Shown piece after piece: positions 43,062 through 51,575 of a DNA stretch of 64,000 nt. This DNA comes from an uncultured Prevotella sp. Lineage in GTDB: Bacteria > Bacteroidota > Bacteroidia > Bacteroidales > Bacteroidaceae. The DNA lies in assembly GCA_900770395.1 (NCBI GenBank), contig CAAGKM010000020.1, forward strand, positions 1-64,000, written 5' to 3'. Positions within the stretch are counted from its first letter, which is position 1, and each line of letters opens with the position of its first letter. The notes under the pieces are model-generated. The model saw only the letters and a list, made by a program, of their open reading frames with translations. It did no database searches and had not been told where the DNA came from. The translations under genes were made by a program, and so were the position numbers.

Positions 43062-44384
43062 TCACAGCTGAGTCAAAAGAAATGCCATATACAATGGCAG
43101 AACAAGTATTTTGTCTTGTCTCCCAACATTATAGTCACCCAACTTCACAAGCCGGTTTACATGATACTTCTCAGGATGCGCCAAGATTGTTTTGCTACTT
43201 TTCACATTACCCGACTGTGCCTTCACCTCCACCAAGACACACTCTCCCTGATAACGCATCACAAAATCAACCTCCAGTCCGGAATCCTTACGGAAATAAT
43301 ACAGCTTGCGCCCCATCTTGGCAAAAATATCGGCGATAAGATTTTCAAATATGGCGCCCTTATAACCGTAGAGCCTTCCCTGCAAGATGTCAAACTGGGT
43401 TCCATCCTCAAGCATGGAGACGAAAAGTCCCGTATCCACCATATATATCTTGAACACATCATCCATGGCGTTCCCGTCCAACGGCAATTCCGTGATATTC
43501 AGATTGCGGCAGCGGCAAACAATGCCTGCATCCTCAATCCACTGTATGCTGCCAGCATATTGCGAAGCCTTAGCCCCTTTTTGTATTAGTGAATATTGAA
43601 ACTTCTTGTTTTCCTTTCCCAACTGTCGTGGAATGGATTCAAAACACTCCCTGATGCGCGACTTGTCACGGTCGGGCGCATACTTCACCATGTCTTCCTC
43701 ATAGCTGTCAACGATGCTTCGCTGTCCGGCAAGCACCCTGCCCATATCGTGGCTGTCGACAAACAGATTCACAATATCCGGCATTCCACCTACCACCGTA
43801 TATTGCAGCAACAGCTGGCGGAACCGCCGGTGCAAAGCCTCGGGAACAGGCTCTTCCTCCTCCAGACACATTTTTATTCTATTAATGATTTCTGGTGTAA
43901 TGCCACACGCCCAAAGAAATTCCTCAAAATCCAGGGGGAACATGTTCAAGTGAGTCTCATAACCAACAGGAACAGAGGCATAGCCCTGCTTTTCACCGTA
44001 TCCTCTTACTCCCAGCAGTGAGCCGGTGGCTATCACATCATAACGGCCGTCTATATGGAAGAACTTCAGCGCCGCCCGTGCCTCGGGGCAGTCCTGCACC
44101 TCGTCAAGCACAATACAGGTCTTTCCTTCCTCAAACACGGCATCAGGCATCATCGCCGTGATGTTCATTGTAATGTCATCCACCCTTTTTGAGCTTTCAA
44201 AAGCCAGTATACAGTCAGGATTTTCAATAAAATTGAGATATACCATATTGGCATAGTTTTCCTGAGCAAACTTTCTCACCGAGAAAGTTTTGCCACACTG
44301 CCGGCACCCCTTTATGATAATTGGCTTATGCCCAGGGGTTTCTTTCCACACTTTCAGTGTGTCTTCTATCTTCCTTTTTAGCAT
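43062..44384 (-). CDS. AAA+ ATPase with DUF4143 domain
   Basis: This ~440-aa protein has a P-loop GCRQCGKTFSVRKFA near 27-41 and Walker B TCIVLDEVQDCPEA near 89-102. Middle blocks LEEFLWACG-type (DFEEFLWACG) and YTVVGGMPDIV match the DUF4143 family, and the C-terminus (DSGLEVDFVM, YQGECVLVEVKA) is the DUF4143 restriction-nuclease-like part. Such proteins are common and of unclear function. The frame is open upstream to 44465 through 33-bp imperfect repeats; the ATG at 44384 fits the family start (LKRKIEDTLKVW). It stands alone between A/T-rich gaps. Confidence 0.9.
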   Translation of the reverse strand: MLKRKIEDTLKVWKETPGHKPIIIKGCRQCGKTFSVRKFAQENYANMVYLNFIENPDCILAFESSKRVDDITMNITAMMPDAVFEEGKTCIVLDEVQDCPEARAALKFFHIDGRYDVIATGSLLGVRGYGEKQGYASVPVGYETHLNMFPLDFEEFLWACGITPEIINRIKMCLEEEEPVPEALHRRFRQLLLQYTVVGGMPDIVNLFVDSHDMGRVLAGQRSIVDSYEEDMVKYAPDRDKSRIRECFESIPRQLGKENKKFQYSLIQKGAKASQYAGSIQWIEDAGIVCRCRNLNITELPLDGNAMDDVFKIYMVDTGLFVSMLEDGTQFDILQGRLYGYKGAIFENLIADIFAKMGRKLYYFRKDSGLEVDFVMRYQGECVLVEVKAQSGNVKSSKTILAHPEKYHVNRLVKLGDYNVGRQDKILVLPLYMAFLLTQL

Positions 44385-44465
44385 ACTTCCACTTTTTAAA
44401 ACGACTTTTACGTCAGTTGCGTCACTTTTCCAAGCGACTTTTCGCCAGTTCTTCCACTTTTTCAA
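44385..44465. repeat. 33-bp imperfect direct repeats upstream of ATPase
   Basis: On the minus strand AAAAAGTGGAAGAACTGGCG, AAAAGTCGCTTGG and related units AAAAGTGACGCAACTGACGT, AAAAGTCGTTTTA follow one another, ending at AAAAAGTGGAAG before the ATG. They would encode 11-residue units if the frame were translated from the earlier start. Confidence 0.5.
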
Positions 44466-44618
44466 GCGACTCTGTTTGCAAAGTTACTTTTAAAAAACGA
44501 TTATGAGAATAAAAGCAAAAGAAATTTAACCTTTTTTATTATTTGTCTCTGCCGTTTCAAAAAGTTGGCACATTTGCCGCCTATACATGTTCCCCAAAAA
44601 TCATAAATCACAAAAAAA

Positions 44619-44643
44619 GTGGCACCGTAAACCAGCCGTTGAC
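44619..44643. repeat. Dispersed GTGGCACCGTAA repeat
   Basis: AGTGGCACCGTAAACCAGCC followed by GTTGACACC recurs with small changes at 49692-49727 (AGTGGCACCGTAAGCTAACA, GTTGCCACC), and a shorter copy is at 49663-49675. Each copy is flanked by A-rich or T-rich DNA. Confidence 0.6.
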
Positions 44644-44691
44644 ACCATTTCCCATACGTTTTCACCAACATAATACAAGCAAATTTATCTT

Positions 44692-44742
44692 TTTGTCACA
44701 AAAAGTTAACGATTTGTCACAAGAAATTAATGATTTGTCACA
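44692..44742. repeat. 21-bp period repeat array C
   Basis: TTGTCACA occurs at 44693, 44714 and 44735, each 21 bp on, inside units of the form TTTGTCACAAGAAATTAATG. The sequence differs from arrays A and B but has the same period. It lies just upstream of the bspA promoter region. Confidence 0.75.
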
Positions 44743-44762
44743 GTCCTTTCAGCTTTTTTGCT

Positions 44763-44866
44763 TAACTTTGCACGCACATTTGCGGTTTCAGCCCCAATGC
44801 GCCCTCATTGCGGGGCTGACGGGCTTGCGGGCTAAAGGGCTTGCGGGCTAAAGGGCTAAAGGGCAA
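44763..44866 (+). promoter_or_regulatory. bspA-like gene promoter and structured leader
   Basis: TAACTTTG (44763-44770) is a -7 box. The leader then has a hairpin, TCAGCCCCAATG with CATTGCGGGGCTGA (44788-44821), and tandem G-rich repeats GGGCTTGCGGGCTAAA at 44821-44836 and 44837-44852, with a shorter GGGCTAAA after. The leader is ~145 nt long. This could regulate translation or transcription elongation. Confidence 0.5.
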
Positions 44867-44923
44867 AAACGTGAAAGTAATGCTGAATGCGGGAAACAAA
44901 ACTTTTAAAATTTAGATAAAAAA

Positions 44924-45037
44924 ATGAGAAACAAATTTCTATTGGTTGTCATGATGCTGTTCATGGTTATGGGCAGTGCTATAAGTGCGCAAAGTAAAAC
45001 GGGGGGGGGAATCCACAGCCTATGCAGTGTATTGTGA
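44924..45037 (+). CDS. Signal-peptide start of the BspA-like gene, out of frame
   Basis: The ATG at 44924 opens a typical signal peptide, RNKFLLVVMMLFMVMGSA then ISAQSKTGGG, and stops at codon 38 (TGA 45035) because the G9 tract is one G too long or two too short. With 8 or 11 G it would join the large frame at ESTAYAVYCEGN. It is best read as the true 5' end of the 44985-47639 gene in an OFF state. Confidence 0.8.
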   Translation: MRNKFLLVVMMLFMVMGSAISAQSKTGGGIHSLCSVL

Positions 45038-47639
45038 GGGTAACCAAACCCTTTATTTCCTGAGCAGCGAGACTGCACTGAGTGAGGGAGGCACTCACAA
45101 CGGTCAGACAATAACAGCCGTGTGGTCGGGAACAGAAGTGACGGAATCAGACTATCAGCCTGCTTGGATAAATTATAATTCAAGTGTAAAAAGCGTTGTG
45201 TTTGAAGATTCTTTCAAAGATGTGAAACCAAAATCTCTTTGGGCATGGTTTAATGGAGCCAAAAATTTGTCATCTGTCAGTAGTATAGAAAATCTGAACA
45301 CATCAGATGTAACGTACATGGACGGTATGTTCAATGGATGCAGCAGTTTGACCAAGCTTGATTTAAGCGGCTTCAACACTGCAAACGTAGGGAGCATGAG
45401 CGGTATGTTCAATGGATGCAGCAGTTTGACCGAGCTTGATTTGAGCAGCTTCAACACAGCAAACGTAGAGAACATGAGCGGTATGTTCATTGATTGCAGC
45501 AGTTTGACCTCACTTGATTTAAGCGGCTTCAACACAGCAAACGTAGAGTACATGAACGGTATGTTCAATGGATGCAGCAAATTGACCGAGCTTAAATTGA
45601 GCAATTTTGATACATCAAACGTAACGTACATGACTTCTATGTTCGCTGGTTGCAGCAGTTTGACCAAGCTTGATTTAAGCGGCTTCAACACAGCAAACGT
45701 AGAGCACATGACTTCTATGTTCGATGGTTGCAGCAAATTGACCGAGCTTGATTTAAGCAGCTTCAACACAGCAAACGTAGAGTACATGGCTTCTATGTTC
45801 GCTAATTGCAGCAGTTTGACCAACCTTATTTTGGGCAGCAGCTTCAACACAGCAAACGTAACGGACATGAACCATATGTTCTCTAATTGCATCAAATTGA
45901 CCAACCTTATTTTGGGCAGCAGCTTCAACACAGCAAGCGTAACGAACATGAACAGTATGTTCTATAGGTGCAGCAATTTGAACGGGCTTAATTTGAGCAG
46001 CTTCAACACTGCAAACGTAGAGAACATGGCTTCTATGTTCGCTGGATGCAGCAGTTTGACCTCACTTGATTTAAGCGGCTTCAACATTGCAAAAGTAACG
46101 CGCATGGCTTCTATGTTCGCTGATTGCAGCAGTTTGACTGGGCTTGATTTGAGCAGCTTCAACACTGCAAACGTAGAGAACATGGCTTCTATGTTCGCTG
46201 GATGCAGCAATTTGAAGGAGATTAATTTGACCAGTTTCAACACAGCAAACGTAACGAACATGAACTTTATGTTCTATAATTGCAAAAATCTGGAATTCAT
46301 TTTAAAGGGTATTGACTTCATCATTAAAGACAATACTAGCACAAATAATATGTATTATAATTGTACTTCCTTGTTGAAACCATACGTGATATACTGCGAA
46401 CAGGATAAGTCGCTGCATTTCACAGGTAATGCAAAAGACTTGACAGAGATTACAATTGACGGGAATACCATCACGCTTGCCGACAACAACCGTTGGATGG
46501 GAGATGCCGTGATAAACACTACGGAAGTTCCCGGATGGAGTACATTGTGCAGTGATGTGTCGACGGTGGTGTTCGAGGAAAATTTCAAGAACATTCAGCC
46601 GAACAGCTGCGGATTATGGTTTTCTGGTTTCAGCAATCTTAAGGAAATAAAAGGCATAGAAAACCTGAATACGTCAATCGTGACGAATATGAACATGATG
46701 TTTTACGGATGCAGCAGTCTGCCATCCCTTAACCTCAGCAGCTTCAAAACAGAAAATGTGACAAATATCAAGGATATGTTCAGCGGTTGCAGCAGCCTGA
46801 CATCGCTTGATATCAGAAACTTCTACATGTTCAATATGGAACGTTTTAATGGACAAGATATTTTAAAGAACTGTCAAGATTTGGAGATGTTGGATTTAAG
46901 CAATTGTACCGGATATCTCAAAGAATTTGCAAACTTTGCTTATGAAGGCATGGAAGCACATCAGCGAATGATTATTAAAGTACCAGATAATTCCGAAGCA
47001 ATAGAAGGCCTATGGAGAGATGAGAACTATATGGTTACTTCTGCAGGCACATCGTTTGTACGTTCGTTTACGGAAGGAAACATGTCAACCGTCTGCCTGC
47101 CGTTTGCCGTCTCCGCATCAAATGAAGGCGGAACATTCTACAGATATGACAGCTATGACGGCACGGATGTGGTGTTCAAGAAAGTGACAGAGGGAATGAC
47201 AGAGGCAAACACCGCTTATCTGTTTATGCCGTCGGCAACGGGCAAGGTTGTGTTCACGGGCACTGACGCAATGAACTCTTTGCCTGCTGACATTGCTGAA
47301 GGTGAGGAAGCGGGTCTGTACGGAGTGTACACCAAAAAGACATTCACCGCCGACGATGCAGCCAAAAACATCTACTATGGCTGGGCAGGAGGCAAGTTCT
47401 ATCGTGCTGGAGCAGGTGCTGCGGTTAATCCAAACCGTGCCTATCTGAAGCTGCCTGCCGCCGCTGCGGCACGCCTGTCGGTGAGACTCGACGGCAACGG
47501 CACCACAGGAATAAGCACTGCCGGAAGCAGTGCCGACGGCGACACGGACGCTCCCGTGTACAACCTGCAGGGGCAGCGCGTCGGCGGCAGCTACAAGGGC
47601 GTGGTGATAAAGAACGGCAAGAAGATGATTGTGAAATAA
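44985..47639 (+). CDS. BspA-like leucine-rich-repeat surface protein, signal peptide out of frame
   Basis: The open frame (884 codons from GTG 44985) holds ~14 DUF285/BspA-type repeats of ~25 residues, with cores like LTKLDLSGFNTANV and MSGMFNGCSSLTE; three of them carry a two-base-longer variant (LILGSSFNTANV). A non-repeat block (~470-560) separates two further repeats, followed by a region with FVRSFTEGNMSTVCLPFAVS. The last 26 residues (VYNLQGQRVGGSYKG, then VVIKNGKKMIVK) resemble C-terminal tails of secreted Prevotella proteins. BspA proteins bind host matrix and platelets. In this frame there is no signal, so the product would stay inside; see 44924-45037. Confidence 0.88.
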   Translation: MRKVKRGGESTAYAVYCEGNQTLYFLSSETALSEGGTHNGQTITAVWSGTEVTESDYQPAWINYNSSVKSVVFEDSFKDVKPKSLWAWFNGAKNLSSVSSIENLNTSDVTYMDGMFNGCSSLTKLDLSGFNTANVGSMSGMFNGCSSLTELDLSSFNTANVENMSGMFIDCSSLTSLDLSGFNTANVEYMNGMFNGCSKLTELKLSNFDTSNVTYMTSMFAGCSSLTKLDLSGFNTANVEHMTSMFDGCSKLTELDLSSFNTANVEYMASMFANCSSLTNLILGSSFNTANVTDMNHMFSNCIKLTNLILGSSFNTASVTNMNSMFYRCSNLNGLNLSSFNTANVENMASMFAGCSSLTSLDLSGFNIAKVTRMASMFADCSSLTGLDLSSFNTANVENMASMFAGCSNLKEINLTSFNTANVTNMNFMFYNCKNLEFILKGIDFIIKDNTSTNNMYYNCTSLLKPYVIYCEQDKSLHFTGNAKDLTEITIDGNTITLADNNRWMGDAVINTTEVPGWSTLCSDVSTVVFEENFKNIQPNSCGLWFSGFSNLKEIKGIENLNTSIVTNMNMMFYGCSSLPSLNLSSFKTENVTNIKDMFSGCSSLTSLDIRNFYMFNMERFNGQDILKNCQDLEMLDLSNCTGYLKEFANFAYEGMEAHQRMIIKVPDNSEAIEGLWRDENYMVTSAGTSFVRSFTEGNMSTVCLPFAVSASNEGGTFYRYDSYDGTDVVFKKVTEGMTEANTAYLFMPSATGKVVFTGTDAMNSLPADIAEGEEAGLYGVYTKKTFTADDAAKNIYYGWAGGKFYRAGAGAAVNPNRAYLKLPAAAAARLSVRLDGNGTTGISTAGSSADGDTDAPVYNLQGQRVGGSYKGVVIKNGKKMIVK
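45001..45009 (+). repeat. G9 homopolymer at the signal-peptide junction (frame OFF)
   Basis: Nine G follow AAAAC, 77 bp into the gene. Eight or eleven G would fuse the signal peptide to the LRR frame. Confidence 0.85.
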
Positions 47640-47644
47640 AAAAC

Positions 47645-47821
47645 ATGATAAAAACAAAAAACGACATGACAGCAATGAAGAAGACATACGTGAAGCCAGA
47701 GATAACGGTGATAGAGGTGGAGCCGCAGCAGATGATATGCACAAGCGGCGGCGAGTACAAGGTTAGCCGCTGCAATGATGACGGCAGTGACATCGACAGT
47801 TACACCGGCGAGTTTGATTAG
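47645..47821 (+). CDS. 58-aa peptide with possible double-Gly leader
   Basis: This small gene lies 5 bp after the BspA-like stop. The product MKKTYVKPEITVIEVEPQQ-type start (from residue 11) is followed by MICTSGGEYKVSRCNDDGSD and SYTGEFD, with two Cys and a GG at 36-37. Its first half (KTYVKPEITVIEVE) is like the short Bacteroidales peptides that open with K-Y-KP-I-V, which I have seen next to secreted proteins and cannot name. A leader-plus-core shape would fit a processed peptide, but no modifying or protease-transporter gene is nearby. A strong terminator follows. Confidence 0.6.
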   Translation: MIKTKNDMTAMKKTYVKPEITVIEVEPQQMICTSGGEYKVSRCNDDGSDIDSYTGEFD

Positions 47822-47864
47822 TGCAACATTATAAGTTAGCCATAACAAAACTTAAAAGGAAAAG

Positions 47865-47914
47865 AAAAAGATGAGCCAAGGTCTGTTGTCATGCAGCCTT
47901 GGCTCATCTTTTTC
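47865..47914. terminator. Strong intrinsic terminator
   Basis: AAAAAGATGAGCCAAGG pairs perfectly with CCTTGGCTCATCTTTTT (17 bp) around TCTGTTGTCATGCAG, ending in T-rich DNA. It closes the BspA-like/58-aa unit and may act for the opposing hipA. Confidence 0.85.
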
Positions 47915-47943
47915 AATGTCCCCCATAACCATCAACCTTTTAC

Positions 47944-49212
47944 CTACTTTATCCCCCTGTCATCAACAACAAGACCGTCAAGAACTGCCTTAATCTTTTC
48001 CGCAACGTCCTTATCTACACCGTATATCTCACACAATGGCAGGAAACGGTCAACGGCATCGAAAACTCTTCTAATCTTTTCTTCTGGATTGTCAACGAAA
48101 TCTTCCGCGAAGTCAACGAAATCAGTTGTGGTCAACACTGATCTCTTTCCCATTACCCCCATGCAATGTATGTGGGCAGATGAGTTTTCCCATGTGTTGG
48201 CAGAGAACATAACGTCGTATGCAGGAGACAGGCGCCAACGCCCAGACTTATCCATAAGGAACGAGAAATTCTTGTTATGGTCGTCTGATATGCCGGCAAC
48301 ATAGTTGAACACCATTCTGATAAAAAGTTGGTCTTTATCCTCTTGTGAAAGATTAAGTCTGTCAGCAAGCCAGAATATCTTCAGATAATCGTCGGCATTT
48401 GGCGAAATGGCAGCAAGAGTCTGACTGAAGATCTTCTCACCATCCTTTCGGTCAAAGCGTTCTGTTACGAAATGTTTTTTACCATCAATCTCCTTCAGGA
48501 AGCAAGGCATCATGTCAATGCCTGCAGCCTTCGCCATTTCGTGATAAACCATCTCTATCTCTGCTGTTGGAGAATCATCCGATTCCTTAAACTTGATGAT
48601 GTAATGTTTGAAACCTTCTGGCAGATTAACCTGCCCAGAACGGAACTCTCCAGTATCTTTGTTATATGCAATTACAGCTTTGGGACGCATACCGCCAGCA
48701 GAAGTTCCGAGAAAGATAAGTTTCTTCATCGTGACACTTTCTTTCCCAGATATAATAGCGGCGTTTCTGTCCGTATAGATTCTGGATGCAAGGTCTGACA
48801 GAGCTGACATATCAACATCTTCTGAAACAGCAGTTTGTTCATATTCAGGCTCAAACTCCAAAGCTCCCATCGCCCGCTTACCAATATATAGTAACTTCAG
48901 CAATGGAAGTGACTCTGTAACCCTAATGTTGTTGTCGGTCAGCCATTGGTCGAAAAGAGAGGAGCCCCATCTGTCAGGCAATGCGTCAGCAAGAAACTCA
49001 GGCAATCCTTGATAAAGGCTATCTTGGTTGCCGTAGAAAGACGACGAGAGAGGGCGGCTCTTGGGATGTGTCAACGGACAGATATCGAAAGGCTGATTTC
49101 TATACTCATTAGAAAACTGGAACACAGAACAGTGCTTCTCCATGTCCCAACTCAGTTTGCCAATACATGTTCCCCATAGGTTCACGTTGACTATGATATT
49201 ATCTGATTTCAT
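47944..49212 (-). CDS. HipA-like serine/threonine kinase, second copy
   Basis: This 422-aa protein is full-length HipA type: N-terminal VNVNLWGTCIGKLSWD, LPEFLADALPDRWGSSLFDQW, the loop GTSAGGMRPKAV near 165-176, GISDDHNKNFSF near 316-327 (catalytic Asp) and LSPAYDVMFS near 338-347. It is unlike the 23498 protein and so is not a recent duplicate. It overlaps the antitoxin gene by 4 bp (ATGA) and its end faces the 47865-47914 terminator. Its target is unknown. Confidence 0.9.
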   Translation of the reverse strand: MKSDNIIVNVNLWGTCIGKLSWDMEKHCSVFQFSNEYRNQPFDICPLTHPKSRPLSSSFYGNQDSLYQGLPEFLADALPDRWGSSLFDQWLTDNNIRVTESLPLLKLLYIGKRAMGALEFEPEYEQTAVSEDVDMSALSDLASRIYTDRNAAIISGKESVTMKKLIFLGTSAGGMRPKAVIAYNKDTGEFRSGQVNLPEGFKHYIIKFKESDDSPTAEIEMVYHEMAKAAGIDMMPCFLKEIDGKKHFVTERFDRKDGEKIFSQTLAAISPNADDYLKIFWLADRLNLSQEDKDQLFIRMVFNYVAGISDDHNKNFSFLMDKSGRWRLSPAYDVMFSANTWENSSAHIHCMGVMGKRSVLTTTDFVDFAEDFVDNPEEKIRRVFDAVDRFLPLCEIYGVDKDVAEKIKAVLDGLVVDDRGIK

Positions 49213-49547
49213 GACTGCATTCTCTTACTGTTAAACCTTTGTATTCTCTGTCCTGTTTTCTCGTTTATGGTATATGGAGACGGTGGAAGGTCCGGCAACA
49301 AATCCACCACACCCTCCAACGTGCCGCTGGTGCGCATAATCTTCAGGAGTGTACCCATTGTGATGTCATTAACTTTTCCTGATTCTATCCTCTTTATTGT
49401 TATGACAGATACACCGCATTTCTCCGCAAACTCCTGTTGTGAGAAGCAGCAGCTCAAACGCACAGACTTCAACTTCTGACACAATTCTTGTATTATATCA
49501 GCATCAGAGAAATCATATATCATATATTTATCAAACACTTTTTTCAT
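49209..49547 (-). CDS. HipB-like helix-turn-helix antitoxin, second copy
   Basis: This 112-aa protein has an XRE-type domain: LCQKLKSVRLSCCFSQQEFA, EKCGVSVITIKRIESGK, TLLKIMRTSGTL. It precedes hipA with ATGA overlap, as in classical hipBA operons. Two palindromic operators flank its promoter at 49564-49641, consistent with autoregulation. Its C-terminal tail (YTINEKTGQRIQRF) is likely the kinase-contacting part. Confidence 0.9.
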   Translation of the reverse strand: MKKVFDKYMIYDFSDADIIQELCQKLKSVRLSCCFSQQEFAEKCGVSVITIKRIESGKVNDITMGTLLKIMRTSGTLEGVVDLLPDLPPSPYTINEKTGQRIQRFNSKRMQS

Positions 49548-49563
49548 CAGAAGATCCCATAAA

Positions 49564-49641
49564 GTATCATTTTTGATACAAAGGTATGTATTTTTTGCTT
49601 ATAAAACAAATTTTTCAGAAGAAAAGTATCATTTGTGATAC
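49564..49641 (-). promoter_or_regulatory. hipBA promoter with paired palindromic operators
   Basis: The promoter on the minus strand is TTTG (49610-49607), 20 bp, TACCTTTG (49586-49579). The palindrome GTATCA TTTT TGATAC (49564-49579) abuts the -7 box; GTATCA TTTG TGATAC (49626-49641) lies upstream, 62 bp centre to centre. These are likely HipB sites. Confidence 0.75.
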
Positions 49642-49771
49642 GAATTATTTAAATTTGGGCATTGTGGCACCGTAAGATTGGCAAAAATAGGAAAAAGTGG
49701 CACCGTAAGCTAACAGTTGCCACCTTTTCCACTACGTCTCCACCATAACTACCAACTTGGTGGAAACACCT

Positions 49772-51547
49772 TTATTTATACAGCGGGCCGTAGTTCTGGC
49801 AGGCACGGTAGTCCTGTCCCTCCTTGTCCATGCCGAATGCGTTCCATGCGGCAGGACGGAAGATGTCGGCGTCCTTCACATTGTGCATGCACACCGGAAT
49901 ACGGAGCATAGAAGCAAGTGTGATGAGGTCGGCACCGATATGTCCGTAGGAAATTGCACCGTGGTTGGCACCCCAGTTGTTCATCACGCTATACACATCC
50001 TTGAAGGCATCCTTTGTCGGGTCGAGACGCGGCACAAACCATGTTGTGGGCCATGTCGGGTCAGTGCGCATGTTGATATGGTTGAAAATCTCAGGATCAA
50101 CATCGGCACTCCATCCCTCGGCAATCTGAAGCACAGGACCGAGTCCCTTCACAAGGTTAAGGCGAGCCATGGTCATTGGCATGCCGCCCTTGGTGAGGAA
50201 CTGGCTTGAGAAGCCTCCGCCACGGAAATAGTCACGGTCGGCAGGACACCACTGAGTGGCGGCAAGACAAGCCTCGATGTCGCTCTGGGTCATGTCGTAT
50301 GACGGTTTCATCACAGGATTTCCCTCTGCATCGGTGCATGCTCCGGTGGCATCGAGACAGGTTGCACCAGAGTTGATGAGGTGAATCATACCATTCTCGG
50401 CAATTCCGCTAAGAGCCTTGCCCGTGGTGCGCTCCACTGCCTCGGGGCTCCAGTATGTACGCACGTCGGAGAACATCTGCGCCTTGTTGGTGAGCAGGTG
50501 CATGAGCATCATTGTGACACCGTTGAGAGCATCGTCCTCGGTAGCGAGCACGCCAGCCTCACGGGCACCGTTCCAGTCGAACGATGAGCAGATGAGAGAC
50601 TCGGCAAAGTCACCGTTTGGCTTCCAGTCGGTCCACTGACGCTGTCCCTGGAAACCGCCTGCAATAGCATTGTGGCCAAGAGCCTCCTCCTTGAAACCAA
50701 GCTCACGCAGTTTGGGATTGCCGTGCATGAGGTCCTTGATGATAATCATCATCTTCACCACAAACTCCCAGTCGGCATCCTTCTCCTCACGGGTCTTTGT
50801 CTTTTCAGGACGGTTCTTGTCAAAGCCTTCGTTGGGCATACAGTACTTCTTTGTCCATGCCATAGCCTTCTCAAACTCCTCGGGGTCGTAGATGCCAAGG
50901 TCCATACGGCGCAGTAGCTCCACCTCGTCAACATACTCGTTGCGCATGCCGAGATACTCCTGGAAGAAGTTCGGGTCGATGATTGAGCCTGCGATACCCA
51001 TACAGGTGGTGCCGATGGCAAGATAGCTCTTGCCACGCATCACCGCAGTAGCCTGTGCAGCACGGGCAAAGCGAAGCAGTTTTTCTGCAACATCTGCAGG
51101 GATAGTATTGTCGGGCAGGTCCTGCACATCGTGTCCATAGATGCCGAATGCTGGAAGTCCCTTCTGTGCATGAGCGGCAAGCACGGCAGCAAGATAGACT
51201 GCTCCAGGACGCTCAGTGCCGTTGAATCCCCACACAGCCTTTGGCCAGCTTGGATGCATGTCCATGGTCTCCGAACCGTAGCACCAGCAGGGAGTAACGC
51301 TTATGGTAGAGCCTACACCAGCCAACTCAAACTGCTCGGCACAGCGTGCAGCCTCAGCCACACGGCCGATAGTACCGTCGAACACCACACACTCCACGGG
51401 ACTGCCGTCACCGTTCTTCACATTCTCACTGATGAGCTTTGCCACAGCGTGTGCCAACCCCATTGTCTTCTCTTCGAGGCTCTCGCGTATGCCTCCCTGA
51501 CGTCCGTCAATAATGGGACGGATACCAATTTTTGGATATTTACTCAT
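49772..51547 (-). CDS. fucI: L-fucose isomerase
   Basis: This 591-aa enzyme interconverts L-fucose and L-fuculose, with metal dependence. The opening [20 protein letters not shown] and the later [37 protein letters not shown] and [15 protein letters not shown] fit FucI over its whole length. Start at ATG 51547 (KYPKIGIRP). It is last in a minus-strand group with a mutarotase and permease, so it uses transported fucose. A kinase (fucK) and aldolase (fucA) are not seen in the window. Confidence 0.96.
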   Translation of the reverse strand: MSKYPKIGIRPIIDGRQGGIRESLEEKTMGLAHAVAKLISENVKNGDGSPVECVVFDGTIGRVAEAARCAEQFELAGVGSTISVTPCWCYGSETMDMHPSWPKAVWGFNGTERPGAVYLAAVLAAHAQKGLPAFGIYGHDVQDLPDNTIPADVAEKLLRFARAAQATAVMRGKSYLAIGTTCMGIAGSIIDPNFFQEYLGMRNEYVDEVELLRRMDLGIYDPEEFEKAMAWTKKYCMPNEGFDKNRPEKTKTREEKDADWEFVVKMMIIIKDLMHGNPKLRELGFKEEALGHNAIAGGFQGQRQWTDWKPNGDFAESLICSSFDWNGAREAGVLATEDDALNGVTMMLMHLLTNKAQMFSDVRTYWSPEAVERTTGKALSGIAENGMIHLINSGATCLDATGACTDAEGNPVMKPSYDMTQSDIEACLAATQWCPADRDYFRGGGFSSQFLTKGGMPMTMARLNLVKGLGPVLQIAEGWSADVDPEIFNHINMRTDPTWPTTWFVPRLDPTKDAFKDVYSVMNNWGANHGAISYGHIGADLITLASMLRIPVCMHNVKDADIFRPAAWNAFGMDKEGQDYRACQNYGPLYK

Positions 51548-51575
51548 TTGTTTTAATGTTTTTATTATAGTTGTT

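Noticed and set aside
44543..44851. Small gene with LSQEIND heptads upstream of the BspA-like gene
   Set aside because: The frame covers the promoter, the hairpin leader and the 21-bp array, with no start context and a low-complexity product.
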